Assembly (NCBI GenBank): GCA_963802765.1
Contig: CAWDJZ010000018.1
Coordinates: forward strand, 62,001-126,000
DNA: 64,000 nucleotides
Direction of reading: 5' to 3'
Origin: Gaiellasilicea sp963802765
GTDB taxonomy: Bacteria; Actinomycetota; Thermoleophilia; Gaiellales; Gaiellaceae
A program made the translations under genes and the position numbers. This document shows, in pieces, positions 36,969-45,422 of this stretch; positions within the stretch are counted from its first letter, which is position 1; each line of letters begins with the position of its first letter. Under the pieces are notes generated by a model. That model saw nothing but the letters and a program-made list of their open reading frames with translations. It made no database searches and had not been told where the DNA came from.

Positions 36969-38244
36969 GTGCAACGACGACGACAAATTTTGTGGCTGCT
37001 CGCGCTGGGGGCGACGTGCGTCCTCGCTGCCTCGGCAAGTGCGGGGACAGACCGCGAGCAGGCAGCGGTGTCTTTCCAGCTCAGGATCGGCAACGTCCTG
37101 CCCTTCACGGGCGACCTGGCGGCGTACGGCGCGAATCTCGACCAGGCGGTCAAGATCGCGGTCGACCTCCAGAACGAGTCGCTGAAGCGCGTCAAGCAGA
37201 CCGGCATCTCGACGAGGCTGGTCGCATCGGAGGACGGGCAGACCCAGGCGGCCGCGTCCGTCGAGGCGGCCACGAAGCTCGTCAAGGTCGACAAGGTCAA
37301 CGTCGTGATCGGGGAGATGGCGTCCGGCGCGACGATCCCCGTCGCCCAGTCGGTGACGATCCCGAACAGGGTCGTCCAGATCACGCCGACCTCGACCGCG
37401 CCGCAGATCACCACGATCAGGGACAACGGCTATCTCTGGCGGATCCTCGCCTCGGACAGCCTTCAGGGCCGCGTGCTCGCGCAGGCGGCCGTCGGGGCCT
37501 TCGGAAGAGGTGCGACGGTGAACGTCGGCGCGCGCAACGACGCCTTCGGCGTCGCCCTCCGCAAGCTCTTCGTCGCGCAGTACACGAAGCTCGGAGGCAA
37601 GATCGGCGCCCAGGTCTCCTGGAACCCGACGCAGGCGACCTTCGACAGCGAGGCCGGCCAAGCTGGTCGCCGGGGACCCCAAGGGGTTCGTCATGATCGA
37701 CTTCCCGGAGACCTTCGAGAAGATGGCGCCCGCGCTCGTGCGCACCGGCAAGTGGAGCCCGGCGAAGACGCTCATGACCGAGGCGATGCGGAACGAGGAG
37801 GTGCTGAAGAAGGTCGGCGGGCCCGCGGTGGAGGGCCTCCGGGGCACTGCGCCGACGTCACAGGGAGCGCCTGCGCGCGCCGCGTTCGACCGCCTCTACA
37901 AGCAGCGCGCGAAGGGCGCCAAGGCATACACCGGCTTCGAGGGATCGGCATTCGATGCGGCCAACCTCGCCTTCCTCGCGGCCGTGAAGGCGAAGTCGGC
38001 GAGCCCGGCCCGGATCAAGGCGCAGCTCCGGGCGGTCTCCGGCCCGCCGGGCGTCAAGGTGACCTACAGGCAGATGGACCGGGCGATCAACCTCCTGCTC
38101 TCCGGCAGGGACGTCGACTACGAGGGAGCCTGGGGGCCGGCCGACTGGGACCAGAACGGCGACCCGGGCTCGGCCGTTTTCGAGATCTGGAAGTACGGAG
38201 GCGGCAAGATCACCACCTCCAGGATCATCACCTTCCGCGGTTGA
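36969..38244 (+). CDS. Branched-chain amino acid-type ABC transporter substrate-binding protein, frameshifted near 37660
   Basis: A type-I periplasmic-binding-fold receptor of about 424 residues. The signal peptide RRRQILWLLALGATCVLAASASA is followed by LRIGNVLPFTGDLAAYGANLDQAVKIAVD, VNVVIGEMASGATIPVAQ, and DNGYLWRILASDSLQGRVLAQ. An extra base near 37660 shifts the frame between TFDSEA and AKLVAGDPKGFVMIDFPET; the rest runs to ITFRG. GTG at 36969 is backed by a strong ribosome site. The cognate permeases and ATPases are encoded convergently on the minus strand (38325-41792), an unusual split. Cargo may be an amino acid, amide or urea-like compound. Confidence 0.85.
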
Positions 38245-38261
38245 CGCGACGGTTCAGGGAC

Positions 38262-38288
38262 GGCGGCGGCTTCGAGGAAGCCGCCGCC
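38262..38288. terminator. Hairpin terminator between binding-protein gene and liv operon
   Basis: A perfect 12-bp stem, GGCGGCGGCTTC (38262-38273) with GAAGCCGCCGCC (38277-38288), has a 3-nt loop GAG. It lies 18 bp after the binding-protein stop and between convergent transcription units. It can terminate both. Confidence 0.75.
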
Positions 38289-38324
38289 TACTCCCCGCTG
38301 CCCGCCACGGCGACGTGATCTCCG

Positions 38325-39107
38325 TCAGCGGGACGGCTGCGGTTTCATCCCGCCGGGCGTGCTCGGCGAGGTGGAGCTCGACGCCGTGCCGACGGCGCCG
38401 CCGAGGTAGAGCTCCGCCACTTTCGGATCGTGGAGCAGCTCGCTCCCGGTCCCCGTGTAGCGGTTCCGTCCGAGCTCGAGCACGTAGCCGCGGTCGGCGA
38501 GCGCGAGCGCGCGGCGCGCGTTCTGCTCGACGATCACAATCGCGATCCCGAGCTCGCGGATCTCCGAGAGCTTCGTGAAGACCTCGTCCATCGCACGCGG
38601 CGCCAGACCGGCCGAAGGCTCGTCGAGCAGGAGCAGTCGCGGTTGCGTGACGAGCGCCCGGGCGAGCGCCACGAGCTTCCGCTGGCCGCCGGAGAGGGTG
38701 CCGGCGCGCTGGCGGCGGCGCTCGCGCAGCAGCGGGAAGAGGTCATGGACAGCGGCGAGCGCTGCCGCACGCCCCGCCCGCGGCAGGACGCCGGCCGCGA
38801 CCGCGAGGTTCTCGGCGACCGAGAGGCTCGGGAAGACGTTGTCCGTCTGGGGGACGAAGTTGAGGCCGAGCTCGGTCAGCTCGTGCGCTCGGCTCCCGGT
38901 CACGTCGCCACCGTCGTAGCGGACGGTGCCGCCGCGGACGCGCGCCAGGCCGTAGACGGCCTTCAGCAGCGTTGACTTGCCGGCCCCGTTCGGCCCGATC
39001 ACAGCCACGATCTCGCCGGCCCCGGCCTCGAGCGAGACGCCCTGTAGGACCGTGACCTGCTCGTAGCCGGCCTCGAGCTCCTCCACCTGGAGCAGCGGAG
39101 CGCTCAC
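38325..39107 (-). CDS. Branched-chain amino acid ABC transporter ATP-binding protein (LivF type)
   Basis: A 260-residue ABC ATPase: VEELEAGYEQVTVLQGVSLE, Walker A GPNGAGKST, FVPQTDNVFPSLSVAENL (the LivF Q-loop region), signature LSGGQRKLV, Walker B LLLLDEPSAGLA and IVEQNARRALALADRGYVLE. A Ser/Thr/Pro-rich C-terminal tail of ~20 residues is unusual for the family. GTG at 39107 overlaps the LivG stop (GTGA). It is the last gene of the five-gene minus operon. Confidence 0.93.
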   Translation of the reverse strand: MSAPLLQVEELEAGYEQVTVLQGVSLEAGAGEIVAVIGPNGAGKSTLLKAVYGLARVRGGTVRYDGGDVTGSRAHELTELGLNFVPQTDNVFPSLSVAENLAVAAGVLPRAGRAAALAAVHDLFPLLRERRRQRAGTLSGGQRKLVALARALVTQPRLLLLDEPSAGLAPRAMDEVFTKLSEIRELGIAIVIVEQNARRALALADRGYVLELGRNRYTGTGSELLHDPKVAELYLGGAVGTASSSTSPSTPGGMKPQPSR

Positions 39108-39871
39108 GCGTGCGTGCCCAGGTAGGCGTCGACGACCCGCTGGTCGAGGCGCACTTCGTCGGGGGTCCCGGCCGTGAGGATCCGCCCTTCGTTCATGACG
39201 ACGACCGTGTCGCACGCGCGCATGACGAGGTCGAGGTCGTGCTCGACCAGCAGGAACGTGACCCCGCGCTCCTCCCGTACCGCCTGCATGTGCTCCAGCA
39301 GCTGGGCGGCGAGGGTCGGATTCACGCCCGCCATCGGCTCGTCGAGAAGGATCAGCTTCGGCTGCGTCATCAGTACGCGCACGAAATCGAGCAGCTTCCG
39401 CTCGCCGCCGGAGAGCGTGCCGGCGTACGCGTCCGCGTGGCGGTCGAGCCGGACGAGCGCCAGCAGCCGTCGCGCCTCACGCTCCGCAGCCCGCTCGTCT
39501 GCCCTCGCCGTCCGCGGCGACGCGAAGACGCGCCCCAGCCGTTCGCCCACGTGTCGCGGCGCCGCGAGCAGCACGTTCTCGAGCACGGACAGCCGCGTCA
39601 GCGCCCGCGGCGTCTGGAACGTGCGGACGAGCCCGGCCTGCGCGATCCGGTGCGGCGCGCGCCGTTCGATCGCGTGCCCCTCGAAGCGCACCGTCCCGCG
39701 CTCGGGCCGGAGGAAGCCCGAGACGATGTTGAACAGAGACGACTTGCCGGCGCCGTTCGGGCCGATCAGCGCCGTCAGCGAGCCGGCGGCGACGTCGAAC
39801 GATGCGCCGTCGACCGCATGCACGCCGCCGAAGCGCTTCGTTACGTCTCGCACCTCCAACAGCGCGCTCAC
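39104..39871 (-). CDS. Branched-chain amino acid ABC transporter ATP-binding protein (LivG type)
   Basis: A 255-residue ABC ATPase: VRDVTKRFGGVHAVDGASFD, Walker A GPNGAGKSS, the LivG-specific GLVRTFQTPRALTRLSVLENVL, signature LSGGERKLL, Walker B LILLDEPMAGVNP and LLVEHDLDLVMRACD. GTG at 39871 is chosen because GGAAAGG lies about a dozen bases upstream; ATG at 39901 would add ten residues. It pairs with LivF on the cytoplasmic face of the LivHM permease. Confidence 0.92.
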   Translation of the reverse strand: MSALLEVRDVTKRFGGVHAVDGASFDVAAGSLTALIGPNGAGKSSLFNIVSGFLRPERGTVRFEGHAIERRAPHRIAQAGLVRTFQTPRALTRLSVLENVLLAAPRHVGERLGRVFASPRTARADERAAEREARRLLALVRLDRHADAYAGTLSGGERKLLDFVRVLMTQPKLILLDEPMAGVNPTLAAQLLEHMQAVREERGVTFLLVEHDLDLVMRACDTVVVMNEGRILTAGTPDEVRLDQRVVDAYLGTHA

Positions 39872-39944
39872 GTGCCCGGCCGCCTTTCCGTACGGTTCCA
39901 CCGGCCTACGCGACGCGGGCGACGCCCCGGGAACGCGAGCGAAG

Positions 39945-40911
39945 TCACTCGAGCACCATCTCGTCCCGTTTTCCGAACAGCCCCTGCGGACGGAGCGCCA
40001 TCAACCCGATCAAGATCGCCCCGATCACGGCGAGGCGGAGGTAGGCGCGGTCGGCCGAGTCGAAGTAGGTGAACGGCGGGAAGTCGAAGAAGCGCGTGCC
40101 GGCGAAGATGACCCCGAAGACGACCGCCCCGAGCGGAACCGCCCACAGCCGCGCCGTACCCGCCGAGGATGACGATCGTGTAGGCGAAGAACGTAAGGAG
40201 CGGCGCGAAGTCGTCGGGGCTGAAGAAGGAGAACTGCCAGGCGTAGAAGAGCCCCGCCACGCCGCCGAGCGCGGCCCCGACCGCCAGCGACTGGAGCTTG
40301 TACGCGAAGACGTTCTTGCCAAGGGAGGCGGCGGCGTCCTCGTCCTCCCGGATCGAGCGCAGCACCCGCCCCCACGGCGAACGCAGGGCCACGTGGAGCA
40401 GGAGGAGCAGGACGAGCGCCGCCGCCCAGACGATGACGAGCATCGTCACGTCCTTCGAGCCGACGTGGAGCCAGTCCTGAACGCGGCCCTGGAAGCGCTG
40501 CCAGGTCGCGTCGTACTGAGTCGCGGCACCCGCGCCCGCGAGGTTGATCGTCCCCTGCGCGCCGCCCGTGAGCCTGTCCTCGTTCAGCGCGACGTAGCGG
40601 ACGATCTCGCTGAACGCGATCGTGGTGATCGCGAAGTAGTCGGCCCGCAGCCGGAGCGTCGGCAGGCCGAGCAGCAGCCCGGCCAGGATCGCGGCTCCGA
40701 CTGCGATCAGAGCCGCCGGCCACATGCCGACGTCCGTCTTCACGGTCAGGATCGCCATCGTGTAGGCGCCGATCGCCATAAAGCCGACCTGGCCGAAGTT
40801 GAGCAGGCCGGTGAAGCCGAACTGCACCTGGACGCCGAGCGCGAAGATCGTGTAGATGCCGGCGACGACGCCGACGAAGGCCCAGAACTCTCCGCTCAGG
40901 ATGGTCGTCAC
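39945..40911 (-). CDS. Branched-chain amino acid ABC transporter permease (LivM type), frameshifted near 40151
   Basis: About 321 residues with multiple transmembrane helices. FWAFVGVVAGIYTIFALGVQVQFGFTGLLNFGQVGFMAIGAY is the LivM N-terminal pattern (40795-40890). Then come LRADYFAITTIAFSEIVRYVA and the EAA-like loop IREDEDAAASLGKNVFAYKL. A single extra base near 40151, in ILGGYGA-LWAVPLGAVVFGV, breaks the frame; the C-terminus ALRPQGLFGKRDEMVLE follows. GTG at 40911 overlaps the LivH stop. It forms the channel with LivH. Confidence 0.87.
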
Positions 40912-41792
40912 AGGAGCCGCGCCCTTCCAAGGAGCCCCTGCGGCCGGACGAGCAGGACGCCGATCAGGACCACGAACGCGACGACAGGCTTGTAGACCGG
41001 GTCGACGCCGCCGGCCAGCTCCTCCCAGGTCGAGAGCTCCATCGCGACGCCGAGGAGCAGCCCGCCGAGGAGCGCCCCGTACGCGCTGCCGATCCCGCCG
41101 AGCACGACCGCTGCGAAGATCGGCAGCAGGAGCTGGAAGCCGGTGTTGGGCGTGAACGACGCCAGGACAAGCCCCTGCAGGACGCCTGCGAGCCCGGCCA
41201 GCGCGCCCGCGACGACCCAGGTGTAGACGACGACGCGGTCGACGTTCACCCCCGAGATCGAGGCGAGCGCCGGGTCGTCGGCGAGCGCCCGCATCTGGCG
41301 GCCCAGCGCGGTGCGCGCGAGCAGGAGGGCGACCAGAACGATCGCCACGGTCCCGACGACGACGGCGATGCCCTGGCTGCCGCCCAGCCGAACGCTGCCG
41401 ATCACGTAGACCTTGAACGGATCGATCGCGTAGCTCCGCGGCTCAGCACCAGCGACGAGGAAGAGGATGTGGCGCAGGAGCAGCGCCAGCCCGATCGAGG
41501 TGATGAAGAGCGACATGAATCCGGCGCCGCGCCGGCGCAGCGGCCGCCACAGCACGAACTCGAACAGGAGCGCGAGCAGCGCCGTCGCGACAATCGCTGC
41601 GGCCGTGGCGACGAGCATCCGCTCGCCGTAACGGACGTTCGCGGCCACGGCGACGAACGCGCCGAAGATGAGGTAGTCGCCTTGGGCGAAGTTGACGATG
41701 CGCAGGATCTCGTAGACGAGCGAGACGCCGACGGCGGCGATCGCGATCACCGAGCCGGTGACGAGCCCGTTCGCAAGCAGCTGCAGGAACAT
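40908..41792 (-). CDS. Branched-chain amino acid ABC transporter permease (LivH type)
   Basis: An intact 294-residue permease: FLQLLANGLVTGSVIAIAAVGVSLVYEILRIVNFAQGD is the LivH N-terminal signature. Further hydrophobic segments follow, together with the coupling loop LGRQMRALADDPALASISGVN and VLGGIGSAYGALLGG near the C-terminus. ATG at 41792 lies 5 bp after the stop of the FAD oxidoreductase gene, so the importer is co-transcribed behind that oxidase. Confidence 0.93.
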   Translation of the reverse strand: MFLQLLANGLVTGSVIAIAAVGVSLVYEILRIVNFAQGDYLIFGAFVAVAANVRYGERMLVATAAAIVATALLALLFEFVLWRPLRRRGAGFMSLFITSIGLALLLRHILFLVAGAEPRSYAIDPFKVYVIGSVRLGGSQGIAVVVGTVAIVLVALLLARTALGRQMRALADDPALASISGVNVDRVVVYTWVVAGALAGLAGVLQGLVLASFTPNTGFQLLLPIFAAVVLGGIGSAYGALLGGLLLGVAMELSTWEELAGGVDPVYKPVVAFVVLIGVLLVRPQGLLGRARLL

Positions 41793-41797
41793 TCCGG

Positions 41798-42905
41798 CTA
41801 GACCACCTGAGGCTCGGGCAGCAGGCGAGCCTCGGCGAAGCGGCGGGAGTCGAGCACGCGCAGCGCCTCGTCCTCGCGGCCGAGCGCGATCGCCTCTGCG
41901 AGGATCCGGCCGACCGCAGGTGCGAGCATGAACCCGTGGCCGCTGAAGCCGGCCGCGACCCAGAGCCCCGGCCGCACCTCCCCGAGGATCGCTTGGTGGT
42001 CGGGCGTGACGTCGTAGAAGCCCTCGACCAGGAGGGGCAGCGAAACGAACTGGAGGCCGGGCAGCAGGGCCTCGACGCAGGTTCGCACGTGACGCCGCCA
42101 ACCGTCGCGCGCCTGGTCGGGGTGGCCGGCCGCGGTCAGGTCGCTGGCAAGCACGCGCCCGTCTGCGAGCTGCTTGGCCGCGAAGTGCCGCTCGGGCGAG
42201 ATCACGAGCGGCTCGAGCAGGCGCTCGCGGATCGGCTCGCTCAGGAAGAGGTAGCGCGGCTCCCGCGCGATCGGCAGCTCCGGGATCAGCGCCCGGGACT
42301 CCCAGCCGGCGGCGACGACGACGTTCGACGCCGTCGTGCTCGTCCCGTCCCCGAAGACGAGCTCCCAGCGCGAGCGTCGCTGCTCGAGGCGGACGACCTC
42401 GGCGCGGATCACGTCGGCGCGCTCGCCGAGCGCCTGGAGCACCGCCCGGGGGTGATCGAGGTAGCCGTCCTCCGCGCACCAGGCGGCTCCGGTCGACCGT
42501 TGAGACGTCGAGCCCCGGCACGAGCCGTGCCGCTTCGTCCGGCTCGACGAGCCGCGACGGGACGCCGAGCTGGTTCTGGAGCGCCACGTTCGCGGCCAGC
42601 TGCTCCCGCGCCCCGGTCGAGTGCGCGAGGAAGAGGTAGCCGCACGCCCGAAAGTGGGGGTCGACCCGCATCCCGAGCCGCTCCCGCGCATCGCGGTAGA
42701 ACCCGAGCGACTCGCGGGCGAGCAGGCAGTTGACCGCCGTGCCCCACTGCTGGCGGATCCCGCCCGGCTGCACCCCGGACGCGCCGGCCGCGATCCCGGT
42801 CCGCTCGTACACGGTGACGTCGCCGACGCCCAGCGTGCCAAGCGAGTGCGCGACGAAGAGGCCCGTCACGCCTGCGCCCACCACGGCGACTTGCACGCCT
42901 GCCAC
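41798..42905 (-). CDS. FAD-dependent oxidoreductase (DAO family), frameshifted near 42494
   Basis: About 368 residues of the glycine/sarcosine oxidase fold: VAVVGAGVTGLFVAHSLGTLG (FAD motif), GASGVQPGGIRQQWG, YLFLAHSTG, then the C-terminal WVAAGFSGHGFMLAPAVGRILAE flavin-contact motif. An extra base near 42494 (between GLDVSTV and TGAAWCAEDGYLDHP) shifts the frame. GTG at 42905. As first gene of the liv operon it may oxidise the amine or amino acid brought in by that importer. It is a different subtype from the oxidase at 16295-17479, having the QPGGIRQQWG pattern of dimethylglycine/sarcosine dehydrogenase-like proteins. Confidence 0.85.
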
Positions 42906-42948
42906 GGCGGAGAGCCTATGCGCCTACGGAGCCTGCGATAGTGCCGCG

Positions 42949-43977
42949 GTGGCCGTCCCGGGGGAGCTCGAAGCCTTCCAGACCTACAACGACACGTGGC
43001 GCGGCTGGCCGGTGCTGCCGCTCAAGCGCCAGCATCCGATCAGGGGCTCCTTCCTGGATCCGCGTCCGGATCCGCGGCGCGGCGCCATCTACCACACAGG
43101 TGTCGACATCGCCGTGCGCGACGACCGGCCCGAGCGGGGCGCGCCGCCCGGTCGGACGCATCGCGTGTTCGCGATCGAGGGCGGGCGCGTGCGCGAGGCG
43201 ACGGCTCCCGGCCGGGTCGGGCTGGCCCGCATCGGCCACTTCGGCTACGGCCACATCGAGCCGACCGTCCGCGCCGGTGATGTCGTCGAGGCGGGACAGC
43301 CGATCGGGTGGACGTCGCAGGGCTTCTGGCACGTGCACCTGACCGAGTTCCTGTTCGCGGCGGGTGGCGAGACGCTCATGATCAACCCGCTCCGCCGAGC
43401 CGGCAAGCTGCACCCGTACGCCGACCGGCACGCACCCGAGATCCGGGAGATCCGCTTCTACACGCCCGCGACGCCGCGGTGGGGGCGGCGGACGGAGACG
43501 ACCGTCGCGCAGCTGCCGCAGGCGGGCCGGCGGCTCGCGAAGACGGCGCTCGCGGGGAAGGTCGACGTGCGCGTCCGCGTGAGCGATCCGCAGACGTTCA
43601 TCGGCTGGTTCCGAGACCTGCCCCACCTGGCGGCTCCGCACCATCCGTTCCGGCTCTCGATCACCGTCGTGCGGCTCGCGACCGGCCGAGTCGTGCTCCG
43701 CCGCGAGGCCTTTCGCGCCGAGCAGCTGCTCGCCCAGCCGGCAGGCCAGCACTTCGCACCGGGCACGGAGCAGAACCTGCCGGCGAACGCCTGCATGCTC
43801 TTCCATCGCACGATGCAGTGCGACGGCACCTATTGGTTCCGGCTCTTCCCGAGCCCGTACTGGAACACGGCGCGGCTGCCGGACGGGCGCTACCGGCTCC
43901 GCATCCGGGCGTGGGACGTCGCCGGGAACATGAGCTTCGCCGACACGGTTGTCACGCTGAGGAACCGCGGGCTGTAG
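42949..43977 (+). CDS. M23-like (lysostaphin/LytM fold) peptidase domain protein
   Basis: A 342-residue protein. Residues ~15-140 resemble an M23 metallopeptidase: RGSFLDPRP, the HxxxD motif in YHTGVDIAV, GRVGLARIGHFGYGHIEP, VVEAGQPIGWTSQGFWHVHLTEF with the HxH metal pair. The C-terminal half is rich in beta structure and ends RYRLRIRAWDVAGNMSFADTVV, a fibronectin/Ig-like pattern. GTG at 42949 is the only in-frame start near the conserved region. No signal peptide is visible from it, which is odd for a cell-wall enzyme. It is divergent from the FAD oxidoreductase gene 43 bp away. Confidence 0.75.
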   Translation: MAVPGELEAFQTYNDTWRGWPVLPLKRQHPIRGSFLDPRPDPRRGAIYHTGVDIAVRDDRPERGAPPGRTHRVFAIEGGRVREATAPGRVGLARIGHFGYGHIEPTVRAGDVVEAGQPIGWTSQGFWHVHLTEFLFAAGGETLMINPLRRAGKLHPYADRHAPEIREIRFYTPATPRWGRRTETTVAQLPQAGRRLAKTALAGKVDVRVRVSDPQTFIGWFRDLPHLAAPHHPFRLSITVVRLATGRVVLRREAFRAEQLLAQPAGQHFAPGTEQNLPANACMLFHRTMQCDGTYWFRLFPSPYWNTARLPDGRYRLRIRAWDVAGNMSFADTVVTLRNRGL

Positions 43978-44064
43978 ATGATTGACCGGCAATCACCGCA
44001 CTCGCGGATGACGACCCAGACGCGGGCCCAGGCCCCCCCACGCCGATTACCGGTCAAACATCTA
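43975..44064. repeat. 20-bp inverted repeat spanning exactly stop codon to stop codon
   Basis: Left arm TAGATGATTGACCGGCAATC (43975-43994) and right arm GATTACCGGTCAAACATCTA (44045-44064) are inverted repeats with two mismatches and a 50-bp, C-rich centre. Each arm begins with the TAG stop codon of the adjacent convergent gene. It could be a bidirectional terminator or a miniature element with terminal inverted repeats; the sequence cannot decide. Confidence 0.6.
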
Positions 44065-44874
44065 GACGCCCTCCAGCCCGAGCCAGCGCACGGCGCCGGG
44101 CAGCTGGAGGTTGCGGTAGCTCTCGGCGGTGTGACCCCAGGAGCCGGTGACCTTCTCGACGGGAGCGCGCGGCCGGAGCCGCTTCAGGTCGGCGTAGAGG
44201 AGCCCGGACTGGAAGCGCTGGTCGACGACGATCTCATCGGCCTCACTCCACCAGATCTGAAGCGGGACGCCCGACCGCGCGATCTGCTCCTTCCAGTGCG
44301 ACGGGCTGCGAAGCACGTAGCCGGTCGGGTTCGTGCGCGGCGTCCCGCCCACCTCGATCCGGGCGAGCGCTTGTTGTCGGCGCGTGCCGGGGCGGAGCGC
44401 GAAGTCGAAGTAGCGTCGGTAGAAGTTCGTCACCGAGTCGAAGGCCACCGCGCCGGCAAGCTGGCTCGGATTTCGGCCGAGCAGCAGCAGCGTCTCCTGC
44501 CCGCCCATGCTCCCGCCGACGGCGTAGATGCGGTTGCCGTCGATGCGCAGCCACGGCAGGGTGGCGCGCGCGATCGAAGGCATCCGCGCGAGATCCGCGA
44601 TCTGGCCCTGCCAGCCCCAGGAGTGGAGCGGCAGCCGTCGGCCCATCCCGCCGGGACAGATCACCGCGAACTGGCCCCTCCCGGGGAGATCGGCCCACAT
44701 GCGGGCATTGGTCTCCGCGCTGACGCCTCGCCCGTGCGGCGAGATCACGAGCGGTAGCGGCGGCGGCCGGCGCTCCGGGCCGTACTGTGCGGGAAGGACG
44801 ACGACGGCGGGTCGAGGCAGACGATTGTGCGCGCGGTAGCGGACGCGCCAGTGCCTGACTCCGGCCGGCGCCAC
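44062..44874 (-). CDS. Alpha/beta hydrolase (prolyl oligopeptidase/esterase-like)
   Basis: A 270-residue single-domain hydrolase. LPLVISPHGRGVSAE supplies the oxyanion strand. The nucleophile elbow is AVGGSMGGQETLLLL. The acid is likely in IWWSEADEIV and the catalytic His in GSWGHTAESY. It resembles feruloyl-esterase or dienelactone-type peptidases. GTG at 44874. No obvious signal peptide is seen, although the N-terminus HWRVRYRAHN suggests a preceding segment could be missing. It lies 4 bp after the flavin reductase stop, so the two are probably co-transcribed. Confidence 0.82.
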   Translation of the reverse strand: MAPAGVRHWRVRYRAHNRLPRPAVVVLPAQYGPERRPPPLPLVISPHGRGVSAETNARMWADLPGRGQFAVICPGGMGRRLPLHSWGWQGQIADLARMPSIARATLPWLRIDGNRIYAVGGSMGGQETLLLLGRNPSQLAGAVAFDSVTNFYRRYFDFALRPGTRRQQALARIEVGGTPRTNPTGYVLRSPSHWKEQIARSGVPLQIWWSEADEIVVDQRFQSGLLYADLKRLRPRAPVEKVTGSWGHTAESYRNLQLPGAVRWLGLEGV

Positions 44875-44878
44875 GCGC

Positions 44879-45382
44879 TCAGCCCGCCGCAGCGCGGTCG
44901 AGAGCGGCCGCGTGGTAGGCGCCGCCGTAGAACAGGAGCGGTCGCGCCTCGGCGTCGGCGCCCGAGGCGAGCGGCCGGCCGATCAGGATCGCGTGGTCGC
45001 CGCCGTCCAGCTCACGCTCGGTCTCGCAGGCGAGCCAGGCGAGTACGTCCGCAAGGATCGGCACCCCCTCGCGGACCTCGTGGGCGACACCGGCGAGCTT
45101 CTCCTCGCCGCTCTGCTTCGTCGCGAAGCGGCGTGCGAGCTCCTCCTGGCCGACGGCGAGCATGTTGACGCAGAAACGGCCTGAGCTCCTCACCGCCGCG
45201 AGCGTGTTCGAGCCGTGGTCGAGGCAGACGAGCACGAGCAGCGGGTCGAGCGAGAGCGACGTGAGCGCGTTCGACGTCGCGCCGCGCGGGCCGGTCTCGT
45301 CGCGGCTCGTGATCACTGCGACACCGGTCGCCCAGTGCGCCATCAGGCGACGAAGCTGCTGCGCGTCGAGGTTGGCGCTCAT
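44879..45382 (-). CDS. Flavin reductase family protein
   Basis: A 167-residue flavin-reductase-like domain protein: LMAHWATGVAVITSRDETGPRGATSNALTSLSLDPLLVLVCLDHGSNT is the classical FMN-binding N-terminal half. FCVNMLAVGQEELARRFA and GDHAILIGRPL follow. Such proteins reduce FMN or FAD with NAD(P)H, often for a partner monooxygenase. ATG at 45382 is chosen; ATG at 45400 would add six residues. It is divergent from the pyridine-nucleotide oxidoreductase. Confidence 0.88.
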   Translation of the reverse strand: MSANLDAQQLRRLMAHWATGVAVITSRDETGPRGATSNALTSLSLDPLLVLVCLDHGSNTLAAVRSSGRFCVNMLAVGQEELARRFATKQSGEEKLAGVAHEVREGVPILADVLAWLACETERELDGGDHAILIGRPLASGADAEARPLLFYGGAYHAAALDRAAAG

Positions 45383-45422
45383 GACGCGATCGTCGCACAC
45401 GCTCGTTTGCGAGACTCGCGTC

